Notes: a model not told the origin generated them from the sequence alone. A stretch of 64,000 nt of DNA from Vibrionaceae bacterium (GCA_018222805.1 JAAEZQ010000003.1:62001-126000); one strand, 5' to 3'; shown: positions 43,500 through 53,698, counted from the stretch's first letter. Numbers and translations are program-made.

Positions 43500-44927
43500 A
43501 TGGAACAGATAAAAAATAAAAGCCTTCTTTCGTTCATGGTAGCGAGTGAAGCGCAGGGCACAGCAGTAACGAATCCAGCGACTGGCGAAGTACTTGGTTA
43601 CGCGCCTGTGACGACTGAAAACGACATCCTTGACGGTATCGAACGTGCGAGCGTTGCACAAAAAGAATGGGCGGCGCTGCCAGCGAAAACTCGCTCTGGC
43701 TTGCTTAATCGTTGGTACCAACTTCTGCGAGAAAATCAAGAAGATCTTGGCCGCCTTATGACACTAGAGCAAGGTAAGCCATTGGCGGAAGCGCAAGGTG
43801 AAGTCATTTACGGCGCAAGCTTTATCGAATGGTTTGCAGAAGAAGCGAAACGTACTTACGGTGAAACAATTCCAGCGCCAAGTGCAGACAAGCGTTTGGT
43901 TACCATCAAGCAGCCAATTGGGGTTGCGTGTGCAATTACGCCGTGGAACTTCCCGATTGCAATGATCACCCGTAAAGCCGGTCCGGCATTGGCAGCAGGC
44001 TGTAGTTTTATTGTGAAGCCGTCAGAAGCAACCCCGTTCTCAGCATTTGCAGTGGCCGAGTTGGCTTATCAAGCTGGTATCCCACGTGATGTTCTGCAAG
44101 TCGTGCTGGGGGAAAGTTCTCGTCAGATTGGTGGCATCTTCACTTCACACCCACTGATCCGCAAGCTTTCGTTTACTGGCTCTACTCAAGTTGGCAGTGT
44201 TCTAATGCAGCAAAGTGCGGGTGACATTAAACGCACATCGATGGAGTTGGGTGGCAATGCACCGTTCATCGTATTCGATGATGCTGACATTGATGCAGCG
44301 GTTGCTGGTGCGATGGCATCAAAATTCCGCAACGCAGGTCAAACGTGTGTTTGTGCTAACCGTTTCTACGTACACAGTAAAGTGTATGACGAGTTTGTTG
44401 CTAAGTTCGATGCCGCGGTTCAAAAGCTTAAAGTCGGTAACGGCTTGGAAGAGGGCGTGAACATTGGCCCCGTGATCAGCGAGTCTGCCAAACAAGGTAT
44501 CCAAGCCTTGATCGATGGTGCGATTGAACAAGGTGCGAAGCCAGTTACTGAGCTTAAAGAGCTTGATGGCTTATTCATGCAACCAGTGGTGCTAAAAGAT
44601 GTGACTCACGACATGAAGATTGTCTCTGAAGAAATCTTCGGCCCTGTCGCTCCGGTTATTCACTTTGATACTGATGAACAGCTGATCGAAATGGCGAACG
44701 ACACGATCTACGGCTTAGCATCTTATTTCTACAGCCAAAACATTCACCGTGTTTGGAAGATAGCAGAAGCGCTTGAATACGGTATGGTCGGCATAAACGA
44801 AGGCATGATTTCTACTGAAGTGGCTCCTTTCGGTGGGGTGAAACAGTCGGGTATCGGACGTGAAGGAGCAAAACAAGGTATCGATGAATACATGGACGTG
44901 AAATATCTCTGCTTTGGCGGCAACTAA
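43500..44927 (+). CDS. gabD: Succinate-semialdehyde dehydrogenase
   Basis: A 475-residue aldehyde dehydrogenase with ELGGNAPFIVFDDAD and GQTCVCANRFYVH (catalytic Cys), the GabD signature set, along with PWNFPIAMITRKAGPALAAG. It oxidises succinate semialdehyde to succinate with NAD(P)+, the last step of GABA use. Followed by gabT after 14 bases. A glutarate-semialdehyde role is also possible for the family. Confidence 0.9.
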   Translation: MEQIKNKSLLSFMVASEAQGTAVTNPATGEVLGYAPVTTENDILDGIERASVAQKEWAALPAKTRSGLLNRWYQLLRENQEDLGRLMTLEQGKPLAEAQGEVIYGASFIEWFAEEAKRTYGETIPAPSADKRLVTIKQPIGVACAITPWNFPIAMITRKAGPALAAGCSFIVKPSEATPFSAFAVAELAYQAGIPRDVLQVVLGESSRQIGGIFTSHPLIRKLSFTGSTQVGSVLMQQSAGDIKRTSMELGGNAPFIVFDDADIDAAVAGAMASKFRNAGQTCVCANRFYVHSKVYDEFVAKFDAAVQKLKVGNGLEEGVNIGPVISESAKQGIQALIDGAIEQGAKPVTELKELDGLFMQPVVLKDVTHDMKIVSEEIFGPVAPVIHFDTDEQLIEMANDTIYGLASYFYSQNIHRVWKIAEALEYGMVGINEGMISTEVAPFGGVKQSGIGREGAKQGIDEYMDVKYLCFGGN

Positions 44928-44941
44928 TTAAGGACAAAACA

Positions 44942-46213
44942 ATGACAAATCAACAACTACACGAAAGAAGAAGCCAGGTAATTGCTCAAGGCATGGGCGC
45001 TTTATACCCGCTTTACGTAGAGAAAGCAGAAAACGCGCACGTATGGGATATTGAAGGTAATAAGTACATCGATTTCGCAGCGGGCATTGCGGTGACCAAT
45101 ACTGGTCATTCTCACAAACGCATCAGCGAAGCGGTAAAAGCTCAGTTAGATAACTTCTCACATACCTGTGCGATGGTAACGCCATACGCCTCATTTGTTG
45201 AGTTAGCGGAAAAGCTAACGGAACTTGCACCGGGTGAGACTAAGAAGAAAGCAATCTTCCTGACAACTGGCGCAGAAGCGGTAGAAAACGCAGTGAAAGT
45301 AGCACGTGCTCACACAGGTCGTAGCGGCGTGATTGCGTTTAAAGGTGGTTTCCATGGTCGTACGAACATGACAATGGGCCTAACGGGTAAAGTTGCGCCA
45401 TACAAAGCAGGCTTTGGCCCATTCCCGAATGAAATCTACCACGCACCATACCCAAATGCGTTCCACGACATCAGCGTTGAGCAAAGCTTACAAGCAATTG
45501 AGGATCTGTTTGCTTGTGATATCGAGCCTTCACGAGTAGCAGCAATTATCTTTGAACCAGTGCAAGGCGAGGGCGGTTTCTACAAAGCGCCAGAAGCATT
45601 TGCACAAGGCTTGCGTGAGTTGTGTGATAAGCACGGTATCATGCTGATTGCCGATGAAATCCAAACAGGTTTTGCCCGTACTGGCAAGATGTTTGCGACC
45701 GAATACTTAGGTATTGAACCAGACCTAATGACCATGGCGAAAGGCATTGCGGGTGGTTTCCCTATCTCAGCTGTGGTTGGTAAAGCGGATGTCATGGACT
45801 CTGCACTACCAGGTGGCTTAGGCGGCACTTATGCAGGTTCGCCACTAGGTTGTGTTGCTGGTCTGGAAGTTCTGAAAATCATCGAAGAAGAAAACTTGTG
45901 TGCGAAAGCGATGGGCATTGGTGAAGTGGTTAATGCACGTATGACTGAGTTGCAAAAATCCGTACCTGCTATTGGCGAAATCCGTACCATTGGCGCAATG
46001 ATGGCGATTGAATTTACTGATCCAGAAACCGGTAAGCCTCTGCAAGATATGACCAAAGCGGTCATTGCTAAAGCGCAAGAAAATGGTCTAATTCTGCTTT
46101 CTTGTGGGGTAAAAGCTAACGTGATTCGTCTGTTGCCGCCACTGACTATTGAGTCAGAAGTACTGAACGAAGGGTTAGACAAACTGGAAAAAATTATTCT
46201 TGAGCTGGCGTGA
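44942..46213 (+). CDS. gabT: 4-aminobutyrate aminotransferase
   Basis: A 423-residue class III PLP aminotransferase. GAEAVENAVKVARAHTGR, the PLP-contact GFHGRTNMTMGLTGK, LIADEIQTGFARTGKMF and the lysine segment TMAKGIAGGFPISAVVG are all present. It converts GABA and 2-oxoglutarate to succinate semialdehyde and glutamate; in this context it may equally be called puuE. It is the last gene of the operon, followed by a terminator. Confidence 0.92.
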   Translation: MTNQQLHERRSQVIAQGMGALYPLYVEKAENAHVWDIEGNKYIDFAAGIAVTNTGHSHKRISEAVKAQLDNFSHTCAMVTPYASFVELAEKLTELAPGETKKKAIFLTTGAEAVENAVKVARAHTGRSGVIAFKGGFHGRTNMTMGLTGKVAPYKAGFGPFPNEIYHAPYPNAFHDISVEQSLQAIEDLFACDIEPSRVAAIIFEPVQGEGGFYKAPEAFAQGLRELCDKHGIMLIADEIQTGFARTGKMFATEYLGIEPDLMTMAKGIAGGFPISAVVGKADVMDSALPGGLGGTYAGSPLGCVAGLEVLKIIEEENLCAKAMGIGEVVNARMTELQKSVPAIGEIRTIGAMMAIEFTDPETGKPLQDMTKAVIAKAQENGLILLSCGVKANVIRLLPPLTIESEVLNEGLDKLEKIILELA

Positions 46214-46241
46214 TACCCAGTAAACAAATCGAGCCTTAAAT

Positions 46242-46272
46242 AAAAAGAGGAAGTCAGTGACTTCCTCTTTTT
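46242..46272 (+). terminator. Rho-independent terminator after gabT
   Basis: GAGGAAGTCA (46247-46256) is complementary to TGACTTCCTC (46258-46267); the realistic stem pairs AAAAAGAGGAAGT with ACTTCCTCTTTTT around CAGTG. The T-run completes an intrinsic terminator, usable from either side. Confidence 0.85.
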
Positions 46273-46307
46273 GATCAATCTGTTCCGTCCTAAATAAGGT
46301 TGCTTGC

Positions 46308-47174
46308 CTACCTGAAAAACTTCATCACCAGTTGCGGCAGTAGTGATACCAGGATCATACCCATCATCAAGCTATATTGAAGAGGCGTGAAGCTTTCTCC
46401 AAGCAGTAACAAGCCAGATAAAATACCGGCAATCGGATTAATGATGTTGCCAAAGGTAAAGTCAACGACCGACATTCTTTGCAGAAGCCATACATACATG
46501 GTGTAGCTTAATGCGGTATTCAGAATAATCACCCAAAGCAGCCCCAAGATGTTAGCCAGTGACGTGTTGCGCACCGCATTTAGGTATGGCTCAGGATCGA
46601 GGCTAGCCATCACAGCAGAAACGATGGTCAGGATCACACCTCCTATGATCAATTGCCAAGTTAGGACCGTCCACCAATGCATTCTTGTACCGAGTGTTTT
46701 GGTGACGCTGCTGCCGATTACAATACACATAATTGCGCAAAGCATGGCAAACAAGCCCACTGGGCTCAGTGTGATGGTCGCTGGGTTAAATAACAACCAC
46801 GCGAGGGCAACTAAAGTAAGGCCTCGGCATACTTGTAACGCATTGGGCTGGAGTTTATAGACCACCCAACTATACAGCATTGCAAACACCGGTAGCGAAA
46901 CCATACCCACGCCTGAAATCGCTGCAGGCAGCGTGAGTGCCATGACAAAGACAAGGGAGAAGAAAAGCGCAATGTTGATCGTGCCTAAAACAAACAGTGC
47001 TTTCCACTCGTTCTTTTTCGGCAATGTCGGATTTATTGCGAGCAGCAATAGTCCCGCAGGCAACGCGCGTAGTACACCCAGCAGAATAGGAGGCCAATTT
47101 GGCACCGTATACTGCGTAACCGCGTAAGTCGTGCCCCAGAAAAATGCTGGGATCATGGCGAGTAAAATGTTCAT
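46308..47174 (-). CDS. EamA-family (DMT) exporter
   Basis: A 288-residue membrane protein with ten hydrophobic helices and duplicated EamA halves (MIPAFFWGTTYAVTQY... and SLANILGLLWVIILNTALSYTMYVWLL). Such carriers export amino acids, purines or drugs. It is divergent from a MarR regulator and shares the intergenic region with two related operator-like repeats, so it is probably repressed by it. Confidence 0.88.
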   Translation of the reverse strand: MNILLAMIPAFFWGTTYAVTQYTVPNWPPILLGVLRALPAGLLLLAINPTLPKKNEWKALFVLGTINIALFFSLVFVMALTLPAAISGVGMVSLPVFAMLYSWVVYKLQPNALQVCRGLTLVALAWLLFNPATITLSPVGLFAMLCAIMCIVIGSSVTKTLGTRMHWWTVLTWQLIIGGVILTIVSAVMASLDPEPYLNAVRNTSLANILGLLWVIILNTALSYTMYVWLLQRMSVVDFTFGNIINPIAGILSGLLLLGESFTPLQYSLMMGMILVSLLPQLVMKFFR

Positions 47175-47180
47175 GTCAAA

Positions 47181-47260
47181 TATCTTTACGTTAAGATAAT
47201 TAAGTGTAAAGATACGCTTTAGGTTACTTTTTGTAAAGTATCTTCATGTTAAAGTAATTA
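47181..47260. promoter_or_regulatory. Two related operator-like repeats between EamA and MarR genes
   Basis: Direct repeats at 47181-47202 and 47239-47260 match at 18 of 22 bases. The first contains the inverted repeat TATCTTTACGTTAAGATA; both begin TATCTT and end TAATTA. They are suited to binding of the adjacent MarR-family protein and would overlap both promoters. Confidence 0.6.
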
Positions 47261-47293
47261 GACAAGCCACGTTGCTTTGGAGACAAGTGAGTT

Positions 47294-47776
47294 ATGGACG
47301 CAATTGATAGAGTGGTAGAGCAGTGGTTTAAAGAAAAGCCAGAGCTTGATACACAGCCGATGGCCATCATGGGGCGATTAATGAGAATTGCCAAACATAT
47401 GGAGACGCGCGTCGCAGAGCTTCATAAACAGTATGACCTAAAAATGGGTGAATTTGATGTACTGGCTACTTTGCGTCGTGCCGGAGCGCCTTACTGTTTG
47501 ACGCCTTCAGCCTTGATCGAGTCAATGATGCTCACGTCCGGAGCGATGACGAATCGTTTGGATAAGCTGGAAAAGAAAGGCTTAATTGTCAGGGAACATA
47601 GTAAGGAAGACAGACGCAGTGTTACGGTTGAATTAACCGCTGAAGGTTTAATGTTGATCGATAAGTTAATTCTTGAACATGTTGAAGTTCAGCGAGGTTT
47701 TATCCGTGATCTGTCCGACGAGGAAACGTCGCAGCTTAATGACGCATTAAAAACCTTGTTGCCTCAATTTGAATAG
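47294..47776 (+). CDS. MarR-family transcriptional regulator
   Basis: A 160-residue winged-helix regulator with DVLATLRRAGAPYCLTPSALI, MTNRLDKLEKKGLIVREHSKEDRRSVTVELT as the recognition helix and wing. It probably represses the divergent EamA exporter, and perhaps itself. It is preceded by two operator-like repeats. Its ligand is unknown. Confidence 0.9.
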   Translation: MDAIDRVVEQWFKEKPELDTQPMAIMGRLMRIAKHMETRVAELHKQYDLKMGEFDVLATLRRAGAPYCLTPSALIESMMLTSGAMTNRLDKLEKKGLIVREHSKEDRRSVTVELTAEGLMLIDKLILEHVEVQRGFIRDLSDEETSQLNDALKTLLPQFE

Positions 47777-47795
47777 ACACTGGAGGGGAACGTTT

Positions 47796-48152
47796 ATGAC
47801 TAGCAAAGAACTAGAACTGTCTCTAAACAGCTTTGTGTGTGCGGAGAGTGACTTTCCGTTTGGTCCGGAAGCCTTGGTATTTAAGATTAAGGGAAAAATG
47901 TTTGCGATACTTGCACAGCGTAATGATCGCGAGTACGTCAGTGTAAAGGTGAAGCCTGAAGATGGAGAGGTGCTGACTTCTCAGTTCGCTGATATTACAC
48001 CTGGTTATCACCTTAACAAAAAACATTGGATCACGGTGTATTTCAATGGAGATGTTGAGGATGGGCTTATCCAAGATTTGTGTGAACGTTCTTACGAACT
48101 TGTCATTGCTAAGTTGACTAAAGCTGAGCGTACTTCGTTAGGTTTCGATTAG
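47796..48152 (+). CDS. MmcQ/YjbR-family protein
   Basis: A 118-residue protein of the MmcQ/YjbR DNA-binding-like family (PFGPEALVFKIKGKMFAIL, PGYHLNKKHWITVYFNGDV, and SYELVIAKL). GGAGG precedes the ATG at 47796; a frame from 47769 overlaps marR. The family has a double-wing fold and is of uncertain function. Confidence 0.85.
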   Translation: MTSKELELSLNSFVCAESDFPFGPEALVFKIKGKMFAILAQRNDREYVSVKVKPEDGEVLTSQFADITPGYHLNKKHWITVYFNGDVEDGLIQDLCERSYELVIAKLTKAERTSLGFD

Positions 48153-48311
48153 TTCGAGTGAAAATTAATCAGAGTATTGGCAGAGTAAACTGCTGATATC
48201 TCGTTCTTATCACTATGATCAAATCAAATTTTTAGCTCGTGTTTCAGAAAAACTCGCACCTTTATTAAGTACAGACTATATAAAAAGTATTAGGGTGAAA
48301 AGGGGAACGAT

Positions 48312-48746
48312 ATGAGAGCACTATCTGATTGGCTCAAAGCCTATGGAGAAAGTCATCAAAACCCAATCAATCGAAAAATCCACGCGATAGCCGTGCCCGG
48401 TATTTATCTCTCTGTGGTTGGATTGATTTGGTCGATTCCTCAAATACCAGTTTTAGGTTTTCAAATAAATTGGGTGTGGTTAGCCGTTATTCCAGTTTGG
48501 ATTTTTTATTTCCGGTTGTCTCTCAGTGTCTTCATGATGATGTTGGGCTATACATTGGCGTGTATTGGCTTCATTTGGTCATTGGAAATACTCCAACTTC
48601 CAGTTCTGTATATATCTTTGCTGGTTTTTGGTGTGCTTTGGATGCTGCAGTTCATCGGGCACAAAATAGAAGGGACCAAACCTTCATTTTACGAAGACTT
48701 ACAATTTCTTCTGATTGGCCCTATCTGGGTATTTAGGAAGCAATAG
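48312..48746 (+). CDS. DUF962/Mpo1-like membrane protein
   Basis: A 144-residue integral membrane protein with the family signature: HQNPINRKIHAIAVP near residue 16, four hydrophobic segments, and the closing QFIGHKIEGTKPSF. In yeast, Mpo1 is a 2-hydroxy fatty-acid dioxygenase using the histidines present here; bacterial roles are not known. Confidence 0.85.
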   Translation: MRALSDWLKAYGESHQNPINRKIHAIAVPGIYLSVVGLIWSIPQIPVLGFQINWVWLAVIPVWIFYFRLSLSVFMMMLGYTLACIGFIWSLEILQLPVLYISLLVFGVLWMLQFIGHKIEGTKPSFYEDLQFLLIGPIWVFRKQ

Positions 48747-48971
48747 CCATATCACGTTAGCTCTGAGCCCTGTATGTAAGAAGGCTTGGGCTGCATGGAT
48801 TTTCTACAATCAGTAGCCCCTCATGATTTTCCTCAAATCCATCCATGATTTTTAGGCTGTTCAGCTTGTTTGGACAGCAATCCCATATGATTCAAACTAT
48901 GCTTAAAGTGCTGCAGCGTACTGAAACCAAGTGGTTATGTGTCGAGTGACGATGTCACGCTGGGAGGGGGA

Positions 48972-49295
48972 ATGTATAACCGAGAGCACAAATATAGTTA
49001 CTGGAAAGAGGAACGTAAAAAAGGCAAATGGCACTATATACTTAAGTCGTTTTTTATGATTTGTTGTGCGTTGCTGGTGGGTAAAATCATAGGTCTGTTC
49101 ATTTTTGGCGAGTTGCACTCCTTTAAAGATATTGCTGAGCAGTTACCGGCGGATCTGTTTATCATGATGCTGGTGGGGTTTCCTATCAGCGTACTAGGTT
49201 GGTATCACGAGGAGTCTAAATTTTTTAGAGCGTTAAGGAGAAAAGACAAGCAACTCAAAATGAAACAGAAAAGTACTAATCAATATAAAAACTAG
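48972..49295 (+). CDS. Hypothetical membrane protein
   Basis: A 107-residue protein with two hydrophobic segments (residues about 20-42 and 57-80) and a basic C-terminal tail. GGAGGGGG lies just before the ATG at 48972; a longer GTG frame starts at 48939. No family recognised. Its last codon overlaps, on the other strand, the stop of a beta-barrel remnant. Confidence 0.65.
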   Translation: MYNREHKYSYWKEERKKGKWHYILKSFFMICCALLVGKIIGLFIFGELHSFKDIAEQLPADLFIMMLVGFPISVLGWYHEESKFFRALRRKDKQLKMKQKSTNQYKN

Positions 49296-49540
49296 AAAAC
49301 AAAGTTGAGCATTACCGTAACCATGTTGGCATTGTCATCTTCTGGATTTGAAAAGAATACGCCTAACTCATTGTCAAACATATTAAAGTATTGCCATTCC
49401 GCGTTAAGAGAAACGTTGTAGTCGATGTCATACCTAATTCCCAAAAGGTAGCTGTCTCCGGTTTTGTTTTCATTGCTATCGAGTGCTTGCCGTAAGCCGC
49501 CAAGAAGATAAAGGCTGGTAACGAGGAGCGGTGCTCACCA
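49292..49540 (-). pseudogene. C-terminal remnant of an outer-membrane beta-barrel protein
   Basis: One minus-strand frame reads LYLLGGLRQALDSNENKTGD, GIRYDIDYNVSLNAEWQY and ends MVTVMLNFVF before TAG. Alternating residues and a terminal Phe are the hallmark of outer-membrane barrel C-termini. An in-frame TGA lies about 80 codons upstream of the stop and no start or signal peptide is present, so this is the tail of a lost gene. The length suggests only about four strands remain. Confidence 0.65.
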
Positions 49541-49552
49541 TAAGCAGTTTGC

Positions 49553-52500
49553 CTAGGTCATCGTTTCGATTTGATGCAGCAGCTTTTCTTTTTTAACTGG
49601 TTTTGGTACATAGGCATCCATCCCTGAGTCAAAGCAACGCTGGATATCATCATCTACAACACTGGCGGTCAACGCGATGATAGGTGTTTTTTTGAGCCCC
49701 TTACTGTTTTCAAAAGCACGAATTTGTCTTGTCGCTTCGAACCCATCCATCACTGGCATCATGCAGTCCATTAATATAACGTCGAAGTTGGTATCTTGTT
49801 GGAACTTCTCCACAGCAATCTGACCGTTTTCTGCAATTTCATATTGATAACCTGCTTTATCCAAAAGTAGTGACGCGACTTTTTGATTGACTCGGTTATC
49901 TTCGACCAGCAAAACTCGCTCTGCGCGCAGTGACAAAGCATCAGTGATGTTTTCTCCTACCTGTTTTGCAGGCGAATGCGAATTGTCGGGCACGTCTTTT
50001 ACTTTTGGCATACTTTCAGTAGTCAGGGTCTTTTGAAAGCGAAGTCCAAGTGCTTTATTGAGTTTGTCTTTCAATAAGTCGGCTTTGAACGGTTTTGGAA
50101 TGTAATCATCCATACCAACGTCGAAGCATTTTTGAATGTCGTCATCGACCGCGCTTGCGGTGAGAGCGATGATCGGAATACGAAAAGTGCGTTGTTCACT
50201 TGCTTCAATTTTGCGAATTTTTTCCGTTGCCTCAAAGCCATCCATTACCGGCATCATGCAATCCATTAATATTAAACTGTATTGGTGTTTTCGAAACATA
50301 TCGACAGCTTCAGCCCCATTCTCGGCAACATCAAAGTGAAAGCCTACTTTGGTGAGGTGTAAGCCTGCTATTTTTTGATTTACGGTGTTGTCGTCCACGA
50401 TCAAGATATTGGGTAGCGTGGGAGAGTGGCGAGGAGTCGAGCGATGTGTGTCCTGCTCTGAGAAACTTGCTTTACACCTTTCTAGTGCTGTTAGAAGCCG
50501 TTGCCCTAGCAATGGTTGGCTAATAATGACATTGACCACTTTTCCAAAATCGAATTGATCACTATGTAAGTGTTTGATTAAGCATATACGTATGTTTTGG
50601 TTTTCAAATCTACGCATATAATCTGATGTTGTGATCGCCACATTTGGTGCGCCTTCTGCGTAAATGATAATGATATTTTCTTTGTCATTGATCCATGTTG
50701 GTAAGGCGCTGAGTCCATCGACCGACTCATGAATGTTGATCTGATAGACACTCAATTCATCACGTAGTTTACTTTCCATTTCTGCATCATCACACACAAC
50801 CCAAATTTGGCAACTGTTCAGCGTATGATGAGGATTAAAATGTTGCTGACAAACTGGGACTGTCACCTCAAAGAAAAAGCGACTGCCGCGTCCTTTTTCT
50901 GATTCGAGCTGTATTGTTCCTCCCATTAAATCCACAAGCTGAGTACTGATGGCTAAACCCAGGCCAGTGCCACCAAACTTCCGCGTTGTGGAGTTGTCTT
51001 CTTGAGCGAAGGGCGAAAAAATATTTTGTTGTTGTAGTTCATCAATACCAATACCTGAGTCTTCAACGGCAAACTCTATGGTTGCGCAAGAGTCTGTAAG
51101 TTTATGAGTTGTAATAGAAAGCTTTACATAACCTTGCTCAGTAAACTTTACTGCATTGGACATAAAGTTCATGATGATTTGGCGTAAGCGGTGATCATCA
51201 ACCATTATGTGGTAAGGCGTATTTCGGCTAATACTTACTTTTACATCAATGCATTTTTCTTTCGCTTTCGGACAAATGATGGATGCGATGTCATAAATTG
51301 ATTCGCGAATACAAGTTGAATGAGGGCTAATTAAAAGCATACCGGATTCTATTTTAGAAAAATCCAGTACATCGTTGATAAGGCCTAGTAACAGTTGTGA
51401 TGACGTTTCTATCATATCGACGTAATCGCGTTGTATAGCGGTGAGAGGCGTATCTGCCAAAACTTCGGAGGTGCCAATAACACCATTTAACGGTGTTCTT
51501 ATTTCATGTGACATGTTAGCCAGAAAACTGCTTTTGGCTTTACTTGCTTCGATCGCTTCATCCTTTGCTTTTTCCGCGTCTTCTTTTGCTTGCGTTAATT
51601 TCTGTTTTGTTTGCTCGCGCTCGTAACTGAGTTTATCAACTTCCCGGGCAAACCTGCTCAGTTCATCTTTGCCTTTGATCAAATTGGATAGCGGAGAGTT
51701 TGCGTTGTAACTTTCACGACTAAGAAATTCGAGGACGATATTTAGGTTTCCGGTGACTTTACGTATTAATCTGATCGTTAGACTAATCACTAACATAGTG
51801 ATTAACAAAATTGCGGCGATAAAAACTAAACGATATTGGGTCGTGTTGGTAATGGACTGACTAATACTTGCTTGTAACTGCTGTTCAATCTTGTTATCAA
51901 TCTCGTGAATGAGGGAGAGCCTTTTGTTTAGCGCCTCTAATCCGTCAGAAACTTGTAGGGGAGTTAACATCTTAAGTTCTTGTTCTTGAAGCAAGCGGGT
52001 CCGGAACTCCTGGCTTTTTCTAAAGACATCATCTTCGAAGGTATCGACGAGTAAGTTGATCTGTTTCTGGTTGGCATTTAATATCACGAAGCGCTCTATC
52101 AATAATTGCTGGTTCTGAACCAGTGACTCAATTTCGTCACGAATACCCGTATCGTAGTACTGTTCTTTTTCTACCGACTGGATGAGGAAGTGACTGAGCT
52201 GATGCTCTTTAGTCGACCAAAACATCAACCACTCCAGTTGTAGAATGGAAGACAGATCGTTGCTGATTTCATGGCTGATATTATTAAAGTAGAGCTGGTC
52301 TAAGCTCAGAAGGATCTGTTCATAAAGATCAGTTCGCCATTCTATGGAGTCAAGTCGATCGTCATTTTCTTTGGCAGACAGTAAAGAGTTGGTCGCTTCT
52401 TCAAAGCTAGTTAAAAGGTTAGAAATCTCGGTATTTGTGCCGAAAATTGCAGTTGTCCATTTTTGAAGTTCAAGAATGAGTCGCTTTGTTTCCTTGGGTT

Positions 52501-52717
52501 TATTGCTAACCTCTTGATTATTAGGTAAATCGTACAAGTGTGAGGCGATATCGATATAGTCAGTAAATCGTTGAGCTCTATGTAATTCTTGGGCTTGGGC
52601 TGAAAGGCGATGTACGTGTTGACCTGCCAGAATAAGCAAAAGCATAATTGGCAAAAGTACTAAGCCAAATAATTTTTGCTTTATAGACAAGTTATCCCAG
52701 GAAAAAACGCCAACCAC
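49553..52717 (-). CDS. Large hybrid histidine kinase with tandem receivers
   Basis: A 1054-residue inner-membrane kinase: transmembrane segments near residues 12-30 and 297-318 flank a mostly helical periplasmic sensor region; HAMP-like and coiled-coil parts follow, then HisKA ([11 protein letters not shown]), HATPase ([28 protein letters not shown]), a degenerate receiver-like stretch ([12 protein letters not shown]...) and two intact receivers ([11 protein letters not shown]... and [11 protein letters not shown]...), which share the [13 protein letters not shown] segment. No HPt domain. GTG start at 52717. It has no nearby regulator, so an external HPt is needed. Confidence 0.9.
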   Translation of the reverse strand: MVGVFSWDNLSIKQKLFGLVLLPIMLLLILAGQHVHRLSAQAQELHRAQRFTDYIDIASHLYDLPNNQEVSNKPKETKRLILELQKWTTAIFGTNTEISNLLTSFEEATNSLLSAKENDDRLDSIEWRTDLYEQILLSLDQLYFNNISHEISNDLSSILQLEWLMFWSTKEHQLSHFLIQSVEKEQYYDTGIRDEIESLVQNQQLLIERFVILNANQKQINLLVDTFEDDVFRKSQEFRTRLLQEQELKMLTPLQVSDGLEALNKRLSLIHEIDNKIEQQLQASISQSITNTTQYRLVFIAAILLITMLVISLTIRLIRKVTGNLNIVLEFLSRESYNANSPLSNLIKGKDELSRFAREVDKLSYEREQTKQKLTQAKEDAEKAKDEAIEASKAKSSFLANMSHEIRTPLNGVIGTSEVLADTPLTAIQRDYVDMIETSSQLLLGLINDVLDFSKIESGMLLISPHSTCIRESIYDIASIICPKAKEKCIDVKVSISRNTPYHIMVDDHRLRQIIMNFMSNAVKFTEQGYVKLSITTHKLTDSCATIEFAVEDSGIGIDELQQQNIFSPFAQEDNSTTRKFGGTGLGLAISTQLVDLMGGTIQLESEKGRGSRFFFEVTVPVCQQHFNPHHTLNSCQIWVVCDDAEMESKLRDELSVYQINIHESVDGLSALPTWINDKENIIIIYAEGAPNVAITTSDYMRRFENQNIRICLIKHLHSDQFDFGKVVNVIISQPLLGQRLLTALERCKASFSEQDTHRSTPRHSPTLPNILIVDDNTVNQKIAGLHLTKVGFHFDVAENGAEAVDMFRKHQYSLILMDCMMPVMDGFEATEKIRKIEASEQRTFRIPIIALTASAVDDDIQKCFDVGMDDYIPKPFKADLLKDKLNKALGLRFQKTLTTESMPKVKDVPDNSHSPAKQVGENITDALSLRAERVLLVEDNRVNQKVASLLLDKAGYQYEIAENGQIAVEKFQQDTNFDVILMDCMMPVMDGFEATRQIRAFENSKGLKKTPIIALTASVVDDDIQRCFDSGMDAYVPKPVKKEKLLHQIETMT

Positions 52718-52875
52718 CGTACACTTCCATGTTCAAAATTTTGATATGAAAAGTGTAGTTTATCGAACTAAATAGTTAGGCCTTCAAACAAAACCCTGAC
52801 ATAACAGCGAAAAGAAGTGTGATACTCCTCCAAATAACCATCCTAACAAAAGTCATGGATTTTTAAGCCGATATA

Positions 52876-53598
52876 TTACATTTTCTCGAGTTGTGTTTTA
52901 TACCTGTGTTCTAATGCCTCATTTCCAGCTACACGCTCTAGTTCAACCATTAGCTTTAATGACGGTTTCTTTACTCCAAACATTTGATTGAAACGCATTA
53001 GTCTAATTCTGGCATTAGTAAATTCACCCGAATCTATTTCTAATTTTGCCAGTTGTAATATAGATTTTGGCCGGTGTGGATCATGATCGATAGCACGACT
53101 AAAGTAATATTTCGCTTTGTCGTTGTCTCGTGATTTAAGCGCACAGAACGCAGCGTTTTCGTAGCTTGCTGGGATTAAATAATAGTAGGGTTGCTCAATA
53201 GCTCGTGTAAACATGAGATCGGCATTTTTATAGTCGCCACGTTTACACAAAAACGTGCCGTAGTTGTTGAGTACGTTACCGTTTTTGGGGTGTTGACGAA
53301 GTGTTCGCTTATACATCTCCTTAGCTTTGGACTCTTCACCGACGTTCTCGTAATAGTGTGCCATGGAAAGCTGTGCGCGGTAATAGTTAGGTGCATGGGT
53401 AAGTGCTTGCTGCAAATTGTCATGGGCACGAATTGTCCTCCCACCTTCCAGATAGCCTAGGCCAAGTGCGATACGGGACTCTGCCATTGCGATAGGGTCA
53501 GGTTTTACTATTGGTCCACCGTCTTTTTTCACGGTAACACAGCCTAGCAGTGAAAATTGAACCATCAATAAAAGTGCGCCCAGCTTAATCGTTTTCAT
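52876..53598 (-). CDS. PilW/PilF-like TPR lipoprotein
   Basis: A 240-residue protein with a lipoprotein signal (FSLLGCVTV) and four to six TPR repeats (IALGLGYLEGGRTIRAHDNL, AQLSMAHYYENVGEESKAKEMY, NYGTFLCKRGDYKNADLMF, LAKLEIDSGEF). The arrangement and length match PilW/PilF pilotins needed for PilQ assembly. Here it is not beside rlmN, ndk or ispG, the usual pilW neighbours, so it may be a second copy. Confidence 0.82.
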   Translation of the reverse strand: MKTIKLGALLLMVQFSLLGCVTVKKDGGPIVKPDPIAMAESRIALGLGYLEGGRTIRAHDNLQQALTHAPNYYRAQLSMAHYYENVGEESKAKEMYKRTLRQHPKNGNVLNNYGTFLCKRGDYKNADLMFTRAIEQPYYYLIPASYENAAFCALKSRDNDKAKYYFSRAIDHDPHRPKSILQLAKLEIDSGEFTNARIRLMRFNQMFGVKKPSLKLMVELERVAGNEALEHRYKTQLEKM

Positions 53599-53698
53599 TT
53601 CCCGTCCCAGTTACCTAAATCTCACAGCATGATAAGAATTGCGAGATAAAAACCTATTGGCGAAAAATTACTATGCGAGCGGGTTTGCAAACTGATAT

